From Pseudomonadota bacterium (GTDB taxonomy: Bacteria; Pseudomonadota; Gammaproteobacteria; Xanthomonadales; Rhodanobacteraceae), in assembly GCA_023430685.1 (NCBI GenBank), contig JAEYZH010000172.1:1-38533 (forward strand): a stretch of DNA of 38,533 nucleotides. The letters are read 5' to 3'. The translations under genes and the position numbers were made by a program. A model generated the notes under the pieces. It worked only from the letters and a program-made list of their open reading frames with translations, was not told the DNA's origin and searched no databases. Shown piece after piece: positions 29,251 to 35,653 of the stretch; position 1 is the stretch's first letter, and each line of letters begins with the position of its first letter.

Positions 29251-29321
29251 ACCGACCTCGGGCGCGCGCCGCCCGCCGATCCGGTACCCTCGCCGATCCG
29301 CCCCCGAGGACCGCCCGCGCG

Positions 29322-30911
29322 ATGACGACCGCCACCACCGAGTTGCCCCCCTCCGGCGGCAGGATGCCGAGGCAGATCCCCTACATCATCGGCAACGAGG
29401 CGTGCGAGCGTTTCAGCTTCTACGGGATGCGCAACATCCTGACGCCGTTCCTGATCAGCTCGCTGCTGTTGTACGCGCCGGAAGCCGAGCGCGCCGGGAT
29501 CGCGAAGGACGTGTTCCACACCTTCGTCATCGGCGTCTACTTCTTCCCGCTGCTCGGCGGCTGGCTCTCGGACCGCTTCTTCGGCAAGTACGACACGGTG
29601 CTGTGGCTCTCGCTCGTCTACTGCGTCGGCCACGCGCTGCTCGCGATCTTCGAGGACAACCGCGTCGGCTTCTACAGCGGTTTGTTCCTGATCGCACTGG
29701 GCTCGGGCGGCATCAAGCCGCTGGTATCGGCCTTCGTCGGCGACCAGTTCGACCAGGGCAACAAGCACTTCGCGAAGATCGTCTACGACGCGTTCTACTG
29801 GACGATCAACTTCGGTTCGTTCTTCGCGTCGCTGCTGATGCCGATCTTCCTGCGCGAGTTCGGCGCGTCGATCGCGTTCGGGATCCCGGGCGCGCTGATG
29901 TTCATCGCGACCGTGATCTTCTGGGCCGGCCGGCGCAAGTACGTGATCGTGCCGCCGACGCCGCCGAATCCCGATTCGCTGCTGCGCGTCGCGCGCACCG
30001 CATTGCTCGCGCACGCGCCGGGCCGCGGTCGACCCGGCCTCGGCGTCGCGATCGCCGGCGCGGTCGCGGCGCTGGTCGCGCTCGCCTGGCTGGTGCGCTC
30101 GGATTTCGTGATCGCGGTGCTCGTCGCGCTCGGACTCCTGATCGCAGCCGGCGGCATCGGTGCGTCGATGCAGCTCGAACGCGCGCGTGGCAGGCATCCG
30201 GATGCCGCGGTCGACGGCGTGCGCGCGGTGCTGCGCATCCTGATCGTGTTCGCGCTGGTCACGCCGTTCTGGTCGCTGTTCGACCAGAAGGCGTCGACCT
30301 GGATCATCCAGGGTAGCGCGATGCGGGTACCGCACGACGCCTGGTGGTGGCCGAGCTGGCTCGTGAAATCGCCCGCGCAGATGCAGGCGCTCAATCCGAT
30401 CATGGTGATGCTGCTGATCCCGTTCAACAACCTCGTGCTCTATCCCGCGCTGCGGCGTTTCGGGATCGAGGTGACCGCGCTGCGGCGCATGGGCTTCGGC
30501 ATCGCGTTCTCGGGATTCGCGTGGATCATCGCGGGCCTGATCCAGTTGCAGATCGACGGCGGCGACCCGGTCTCGATCGCCTGGCAGGCGCTACCGTACC
30601 TGCTGCTCACGTTCGGCGAGGTGCTGGTCTCCGCGACCGGGCTCGAGTTCGCCTACAGCCAGGCGCCGCCGTCGATGAAGGGCGCGATCATGAGCTTCTG
30701 GCTGCTGTCGGTGTCCTACGGCAACCTCTGGGTGCTGATGACGAACGCGGCGGTGCGCAACGAGGCGGTGACCGAACGCATCGCGCAATCGGGCGTCGGC
30801 GAGAACGCGTTCCTGATGTTCTTCTTCGCCGCGTTCGCGTTCGCGGCATCGCTGCTGTTCGCGCTGTACGCGCGGCGATACCCGATGCAGGACTACTACC
30901 GCGCGGCGTGA
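29322..30911 (+). CDS. POT/PTR-family proton-dependent oligopeptide transporter
   Basis: An inner-membrane proton-coupled peptide symporter of 529 residues with about 12-14 helices. The N-terminal signature ExxERFxYYG appears as EACERFSFYG (residues 26-35). The second PTR2 signature is evident around FLIALGSGGIKPLVSAFVGD, followed by FDQGNKHFAKIVYDAFYWTI. The C-terminal half shows FWSLFDQKASTWIIQG, with the conserved tryptophans and phenylalanines, and ATGLEFAYSQAPPSMKGAIM, which is highly conserved in the family. The middle (about 225-300) holds two extra hydrophobic helices, as in DtpT/DtpA-like members. The ATG has a distant GAGG ribosome site. Substrates are probably di- and tripeptides. 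Confidence 0.9.
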   Translation: MTTATTELPPSGGRMPRQIPYIIGNEACERFSFYGMRNILTPFLISSLLLYAPEAERAGIAKDVFHTFVIGVYFFPLLGGWLSDRFFGKYDTVLWLSLVYCVGHALLAIFEDNRVGFYSGLFLIALGSGGIKPLVSAFVGDQFDQGNKHFAKIVYDAFYWTINFGSFFASLLMPIFLREFGASIAFGIPGALMFIATVIFWAGRRKYVIVPPTPPNPDSLLRVARTALLAHAPGRGRPGLGVAIAGAVAALVALAWLVRSDFVIAVLVALGLLIAAGGIGASMQLERARGRHPDAAVDGVRAVLRILIVFALVTPFWSLFDQKASTWIIQGSAMRVPHDAWWWPSWLVKSPAQMQALNPIMVMLLIPFNNLVLYPALRRFGIEVTALRRMGFGIAFSGFAWIIAGLIQLQIDGGDPVSIAWQALPYLLLTFGEVLVSATGLEFAYSQAPPSMKGAIMSFWLLSVSYGNLWVLMTNAAVRNEAVTERIAQSGVGENAFLMFFFAAFAFAASLLFALYARRYPMQDYYRAA

Positions 30912-30922
30912 TCACGATTCGC

Positions 30923-31384
30923 GATGGTGGGGCTCGCCGCTGCGCGGCTGCGTCCCACCCTACGACCGGCGATCCGGCAATCCCGTCGGCGTAGGGTGGG
31001 TCGCAGCGCCGAAGGCGCGAGACCCACCGGTACGTCTTCGGACGCGTTCGTCGCACATCGAAATCCGCGGCGGACGCGTTCGTCGCACATCGAAATCCGC
31101 GATGGTGGGGCTCGCCGCTGCGCGGCTGCGTCCCACCCTACGACCGGCGATGCGGAGATCCCGTCGGCGTAGGGTGGGTCGCAGCGCCGAAGGCGCGAGA
31201 CCCACCGGTACGTCTTCGGACGCGTTCGTCGCAAATCGAAATCCGCGGCGGACGCGTTCGTCGCACACCGAAACCCGCGATGGTGGGGCTCGCCGCTGCG
31301 CGGCTGCGTCCCACCCTACGACCGGCGATTCGGCAATCCCGTCGGCGTAGGGTGGGTCGCAGCGCCGCAGGCGCGAGACCCACC
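30923..31384. repeat. 178-bp tandem repeat (2.6 copies) built of REP-like hairpins
   Basis: Copies start at 30923, 31101 and 31279 with an exact 178-base period; the third stops at about 31384 after 106 bases. The first 106 bases of each unit hold two hairpins. In copy 1 these are a left hairpin (30926-30959) and a right one (30995-31028), GGTGGGTC...GACCCACC with inner stem GCGCC-GAA-GGCGC. CCCACCCTACG and CGTAGGGTGGG also pair with each other across the unit. The remaining 72 bases contain a nested direct repeat. Copies differ at only a few positions, such as GATCCGGCAA / GATGCGGAGA / GATTCGGCAA. It fills the 526-base gap between the peptide transporter and the DUF4870 gene; open frames within it are artefacts of the repeat. 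Confidence 0.92.
31039..31100. repeat. Nested 32-base direct repeat inside the 178-bp unit
   Basis: CGGACGCGTTCGTCGCACAT and the next 12 bases are repeated twice in direct succession, at 31039-31070 and from 31071, within the spacer part of unit 1. The same pair recurs at 31217 and 31249 in unit 2, with a few substitutions. Confidence 0.85.
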
Positions 31385-31437
31385 GACCCGAGCCCGGAGC
31401 CCCATGGCGCCGAGGCGTCTGCGTTGCGACGTTGCGG

Positions 31438-31866
31438 TCAGTTCACGAGGCGCAGCGTGAATGGATAGCGGTACGCGGTGCCTTCGTGCGCCTTGATCGC
31501 GGCGATGATCGTGAGCACGATCCACGCGACGCAGAGCAGCGCGCCGACCGGCCAGGTCAGCACCACGCCGATGCCGAACGTGATGATCGTGAGGATCACG
31601 AGTCCGGCGAACACGATCGCGAGCGTGATGTTGAAGTTCAGCGCTTCCTTGGCCTGGTCGGCCGCGAACGGCATCGTGTCGCGCTTGACCAGCCACACGA
31701 TCAGCGGTCCGAGCACGCAGCCGATCACCGTGACGAACGCGCTGAATGCCGACAGGTGGGCGATCATCGCCCAGGTGCGTTCCTCGCTCGATTGCGTGAC
31801 CGGCAGCGTTGCCTGCGGCGACGGCTGCGGCTGCGGCTGCGGGGTGACGGTGTCGTTCTCGTTCAT
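31438..31866 (-). CDS. DUF4870 membrane protein
   Basis: A 142-residue inner-membrane protein. Residues 1-25 are a polar low-complexity lead with alternating Pro and Gln (PQPQPQPSPQ). The DUF4870 domain follows: ERTWAMIAHLSAFSAFVTVI (first helix, about 29-52), LGPLIVWLVKRDTMPFAADQ with the family motif about 52-71, then AKEALNFNITLAIVFAGLVI and a last helix around 105-125. Three to four helices in all. The function of the family is unknown. The ATG is preceded by AAGGAGGA at about five bases. It is downstream of pmbA on the same strand, with a hairpin between. Confidence 0.88.
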   Translation of the reverse strand: MNENDTVTPQPQPQPSPQATLPVTQSSEERTWAMIAHLSAFSAFVTVIGCVLGPLIVWLVKRDTMPFAADQAKEALNFNITLAIVFAGLVILTIITFGIGVVLTWPVGALLCVAWIVLTIIAAIKAHEGTAYRYPFTLRLVN

Positions 31867-31882
31867 GGCGATCCTCCTTCGG

Positions 31883-31906
31883 ATGGCGCGACCACGATCG
31901 CGCCAT
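31883..31906 (-). terminator. Hairpin between pmbA and the DUF4870 gene
   Basis: ATGGCGCGA (31883-31891) pairs with TCGCGCCAT (31898-31906) around a six-base loop. It lies about 90 bases after the pmbA stop and just ahead of the DUF4870 ribosome site on the minus strand. Without a T tract it may be a weak terminator or a leader structure. Confidence 0.4.
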
Positions 31907-31997
31907 GCCCGGCGCAGGTCAACCGCTGGAAGTCACGCCGGCTTCGCGCATGCACCGCGCGTTCATGCGCGGCGCGAGGCCTCATCGATGCGCGCGC

Positions 31998-33356
31998 TCA
32001 CCCTTCGCCCGCTACCGCCATCCGCTCGAGCAGGATCGATCCGGTGAGGATGTGCGAGCGTGGATCGACGTCGGAGCCGACCGCGACGACGTTGCGGTAC
32101 ATTTCGCGCAGGTTGCCCGCGATCGTGATCTCCTCGACAGGATGCACGATTTCGCCGCGCTCGACCCAGAAACCGCTGGCGCCGCGCGAATAGTCGCCGG
32201 TCACGAGCGAGACGCCCTGCCCCATGAGTTCGGTGACCAGCAGGCCGGTGCTCATGCTCTTGATCAACGCGCGCAAGTCCTGCGCGCCCGGCTGCACGAC
32301 GATGTTCTGCACGCCGCCCGCATTGCCGGTCGAGCGCATCCCGAGCTTGCGCGCGGAATAGCTGCCGAGGATGTAGCGCGCGAGCACGCCGTCCCGCACG
32401 AGGTCGGAGTCTCGCGTCGCGACGCCTTCGGAATCGAACGCGGTCGAGCCGTGCCCGCGCGGGATATGCGGGCGCTCGACGATCTGCATCCACGACGGAA
32501 ACACCGGTTGCCCGAGCTGGTCGAGCAGGAAGCTCGCACGCCGGTACAGCGCGCCGCCGCTCGCGGCCGAGAGGAAGTGCCCGATCAGGCTGCGCGCGAC
32601 TTCCGGCACGAACAGCACCGGGCATTCGCGCGTGCCGAGGCTGCGCGCGCCGAGCCGCGCGAGCGTACGCTCGGCCGCCTTGCGCCCGATCGAGGCGGGA
32701 TCGGCAAAATCGCCGGCGTGCCGCACCGCGTCGTACCAGTAGTCGCGCTGCATGCCGCCCGCGTCCTCCGCGATCAGCGCGACCGACAGCGAATGGCTGG
32801 TCGAGCGCTCCGTGCCGAGGAAGCCGAGCGAGTTCGCGTACGCGGTCAGCGAGGCGCCGACCTGCACCGCGGAGCCGTCGGAGTTGTCGATGCGCGCGTC
32901 GAAGCCGCGTCCGGCGTCCTCGATCTCGATGCCGAGCCGGATCGCTTCCTCGGGCGTGATGTCCCAGGGATGCCAGAGGTCGAGGTCGGGGATCTGCGTG
33001 GCGAGGAGGTCCGCTTCGGCAAGCCCGTTGGCCGGGTCCTCTTCGGTGTGGCGCGCGATCGCGCAGGCATGCTCGACGGTGAGTTCGATCGACTTCGGAT
33101 CGAGGTCGGCGGTATTGGCCGATCCCTTTCGGCGGCCGAAGTACACGGTGACCGCGACGCCGCGGTCGCGCGTGTGCTCGACCGTCTCGACTTCGCCGAG
33201 GCGCACGCCGACGCTGAGCCCGAGGTCGATGCTGGCGGCGACGTCGGCCTCGCTCGCGCCTTTTGCGCGCGCGAGCCGGATCACGTCCGTGGCGATCGCG
33301 GCGAGTCGGTCGAGCTCGGCGGAACTGGTATCTTTGTCGGTCACGATGGCAGTCAC
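31998..33356 (-). CDS. pmbA: Metalloprotease PmbA/TldE subunit
   Basis: TldE (PmbA) pairs with TldD in a heterodimeric metalloprotease that processes modified peptides such as microcin B17 and degrades CcdA. From GTG 33356 (AGGAAG seven bases upstream) it has 452 residues. The longer open frame upstream overlaps darP antisense. Motifs: SVGVRLGEVETVEHTRDRGV (about 50-69), SANTADLDPKSIELTVEHAC, and the C-terminal LVTELMGQGVSLVTGDYSRG followed by GASGFWVE, which is the TldE signature. The HExxxH zinc motif of TldD is absent, as expected for this subunit. It is divergent from darP, with only 24 bases between start codons. Confidence 0.94.
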   Translation of the reverse strand: MTAIVTDKDTSSAELDRLAAIATDVIRLARAKGASEADVAASIDLGLSVGVRLGEVETVEHTRDRGVAVTVYFGRRKGSANTADLDPKSIELTVEHACAIARHTEEDPANGLAEADLLATQIPDLDLWHPWDITPEEAIRLGIEIEDAGRGFDARIDNSDGSAVQVGASLTAYANSLGFLGTERSTSHSLSVALIAEDAGGMQRDYWYDAVRHAGDFADPASIGRKAAERTLARLGARSLGTRECPVLFVPEVARSLIGHFLSAASGGALYRRASFLLDQLGQPVFPSWMQIVERPHIPRGHGSTAFDSEGVATRDSDLVRDGVLARYILGSYSARKLGMRSTGNAGGVQNIVVQPGAQDLRALIKSMSTGLLVTELMGQGVSLVTGDYSRGASGFWVERGEIVHPVEEITIAGNLREMYRNVVAVGSDVDPRSHILTGSILLERMAVAGEG

Positions 33357-33380
33357 TGCTGTTCTTCCTGGTATCCGCTG

Positions 33381-33911
33381 ATGCACGATCCGCACGACGA
33401 CGGCCCGCTCGATGAACGGCTGGAACCCAGCCGCAGCCAGTTGCGCCGCGAGGCGCTCGATGTGTTCAAGCTCGCCGAAGCGCTCGCGGCGTCGAGCGAG
33501 GCCCAGCTTGCGCGCGTGCCGCTCGAGGACGACATCCGCGAGGAGGTGCGACGCACGCGGTCGACCACCTCGCACATCGCGCGCAAGCGCCAGGCCCAGT
33601 TCCTCGCCAAGCAGATGCGCAAGCTCGACGCGGACGCGATCGAAGCGATCCGCACCGCGCTCGGTACCGACCGCGACAAGGCGCACCGCGAAACCGCCGC
33701 GATGCACCGCGTCGAAACCTGGCGCGAGCGCCTGATCAACGAAGGCGACGAGGCGCTGGCCGAGCTGCTCTCGCTGCATCCGGGCGCCGACCGCCAGCAC
33801 CTGCGCCAGCTCGCGCGCAACGCGCAGGCCGAGCGCAAGGCGGACAAGCCGCCGCACGCTTTCCGCGAACTGTTCCGCGAGCTACGTCGCCTGCTCGACG
33901 CCGAACCCTGA
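33381..33911 (+). CDS. darP: DarP/YjgA (DUF615) ribosome maturation factor
   Basis: Also called YjgA, this protein associates with late 50S ribosomal precursors and aids maturation of the peptidyl-transferase centre. The 176-residue protein is helical and highly charged. The first 20 residues are acidic (MHDPHDDGPLDERLEPSRSQ). The DUF615 core has SQLRREALDVFKLAEALAAS, RKRQAQFLAKQMRKLD, and near the C-terminus AFRELFRELRRLL. The ATG has no clear ribosome site (only CCTGG-type bases upstream). It is head-to-head with pmbA, the same divergent pair found in E. coli, so the promoters must overlap the two coding starts. Confidence 0.93.
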   Translation: MHDPHDDGPLDERLEPSRSQLRREALDVFKLAEALAASSEAQLARVPLEDDIREEVRRTRSTTSHIARKRQAQFLAKQMRKLDADAIEAIRTALGTDRDKAHRETAAMHRVETWRERLINEGDEALAELLSLHPGADRQHLRQLARNAQAERKADKPPHAFRELFRELRRLLDAEP

Positions 33912-34013
33912 CCGACCCTGCAGCGGAGCGACGCGTGATGCGCGTTTTCGCACACCGCCTGGTCGCCGCGCCCTGCGCCACCTGCGCGACTCCGGCGCGC
34001 AAGCGCGCGCATC

Positions 34014-35456
34014 TCAGACCGCCGTCCCGCCCACCGTCATGGCATCGATGCGCAAGGTCGGCTGGCCGACGCCGACCGGCACGCTCTGGCCATCCTTGCC
34101 GCAGACGCCGACGCCTTCGTCGAGTTCGAGGTCGTTGCCGATCATCGACACGCGCTTGAGCACTTCCGCACCCGAACCGATCAAGGTCGCGCCCTTGACC
34201 GGTCGCGTGACCTTGCCGTCCTCGATCAGGTAGGCCTCGCTCGCCGAGAACGTGAACTTGCCGTTGGTGATGTCGACCTGCCCGCCGCCGAAATTCACCG
34301 CATACAGGCCGCGCTGGACCGAGGCGATGATCTCGCCCGGATCGCGCTCGCCCGGCAGCATGTAGGTATTGGTCATGCGCGGCATCGGCAGGTGCGCGAA
34401 CGATTCGCGACGCCCGTTGCCGGTCGGCGCCATGCCCATCAGTCGCGCATTGAGCTTGTCCTGCATGTAGCCCTTCATCACGCCGTTCTCGATCAGCATC
34501 GTGCAGCGCGAAGGCGTGCCTTCGTCGTCGATGCTCAGCGATCCGCGCCGACCCGCGAGCGTGCCGTCATCGACGACGGTGACGCCGTCTGCGGCCACTT
34601 TCTCGCCGAGCATGCCCGCGAATGCGGAAGTTTCCTTGCGGTTGAAATCGCCTTCGAATCCGTGGCCGATCGCCTCGTGCAGCAGCACGCCGGGCCAGCC
34701 CGGGCCGAGCACCACGGGCATCGTGCCCGCCGGCGCGGGCACTGCTTCGAGGTTGACCAGCGCCGCGCGCACGGCTTCGCGCGCGAATGCGTGCGCGCGA
34801 CCGTTGCGCAGGAGCTCCGGGAATCCGTAGCGACCGCCACCGCCGCTGCTGCCGGACTCGCGCCGGCCGTCCTGTTCGGCGATGACCTGCACGTTCATGC
34901 GCACGAGCGGACGCACGTCCGCGGCCAGCGTTCCGTCCGAATGCGCAACCAGCACGGTATCGAGCGCGGCCGCGATGCTGACGACGACCTGCTTCACGCG
35001 CGGGTCGGCCGCGCGGCACGCGGCGTCCACCTCGCGCAGGACCGCGATCTTGTCCTCGTTGGCCAGCGAATCGATCGGATCGATCGCCGGGTACAGCGCA
35101 TGCGCGCTCGCGATCGCGAGCGGCCGCCCGGTCCCGTTCGCGCCCGCGTGCGCGATCGCGCGCGCGGAGCCTGCGGCTTCCAGCAGAGCCGGCAGCACGA
35201 TTTCGTCCGAGTAGGCGAAACCGGTCTTCTCGCCCGACAGCGCGCGCACGCCGACACCCTGTTCGATCGAATGCGAGCCGTCCTTCACGATGCCGTCTTC
35301 GAGCACCCACGACTCCGTGCGCGAATGCTGGAAGTAGAGGTCGGCAGCGTCGATCGCCGGACCCATCAGCCGGGCGAACACGCCGTCGAGGTCGGAGGTC
35401 GACAATCCGCCCGGGCGCAACAACTGCTGTTCGGCGTGGCTGAGTAGCGTGCTCAT
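34014..35456 (-). CDS. tldD: Metalloprotease TldD
   Basis: The zinc-carrying subunit of the TldD/TldE protease. The ATG at 35456 gives 480 residues; the open frame upstream is not conserved. The catalytic HExxxH motif is HEAIGH (H260, E261, H265), within VLLHEAIGHGFEGDFNRKET. Other family blocks are RGSLSIDDEGTPSRCTMLIE, RMTNTYMLPGERDPGEII, QVDITNGKFTFSASEAYLIE, GVGVCGKDGQSVPVGVGQPT and LRIDAMTVGGT at the C-terminus, all typical of TldD. It is on the same strand as pmbA, with darP between them. yhdP lies 197 bases upstream and is also on the minus strand. Confidence 0.95.
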   Translation of the reverse strand: MSTLLSHAEQQLLRPGGLSTSDLDGVFARLMGPAIDAADLYFQHSRTESWVLEDGIVKDGSHSIEQGVGVRALSGEKTGFAYSDEIVLPALLEAAGSARAIAHAGANGTGRPLAIASAHALYPAIDPIDSLANEDKIAVLREVDAACRAADPRVKQVVVSIAAALDTVLVAHSDGTLAADVRPLVRMNVQVIAEQDGRRESGSSGGGGRYGFPELLRNGRAHAFAREAVRAALVNLEAVPAPAGTMPVVLGPGWPGVLLHEAIGHGFEGDFNRKETSAFAGMLGEKVAADGVTVVDDGTLAGRRGSLSIDDEGTPSRCTMLIENGVMKGYMQDKLNARLMGMAPTGNGRRESFAHLPMPRMTNTYMLPGERDPGEIIASVQRGLYAVNFGGGQVDITNGKFTFSASEAYLIEDGKVTRPVKGATLIGSGAEVLKRVSMIGNDLELDEGVGVCGKDGQSVPVGVGQPTLRIDAMTVGGTAV

Positions 35457-35653
35457 GTCGGTGGGGCGACCTCTTGGTTCGGCAAGACCCGACGACGAAC
35501 GGTCGCGACGGGCGCTGATCGTTCTATTACGGATCAAATACTTGAGATGAAAACTTGCAGCAGTTCGGCAAGGCGCGCAGCGCCGGCCATGTGGCTACCG
35601 CGTGATCGGGAAATGGGGGCGCGCATGCTGGCCTACAACCGGCGGGGACGCAA

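Noticed and set aside
30924..31383. Several 60-120-codon open frames in the repeat region
   Set aside because: They recur with the 178-bp period in both strands and reflect the repeat, not genes.
30923..31384. CRISPR array
   Set aside because: The period is 178 bases with conserved spacers and hairpins; there are no short repeats with unique spacers and no cas genes.
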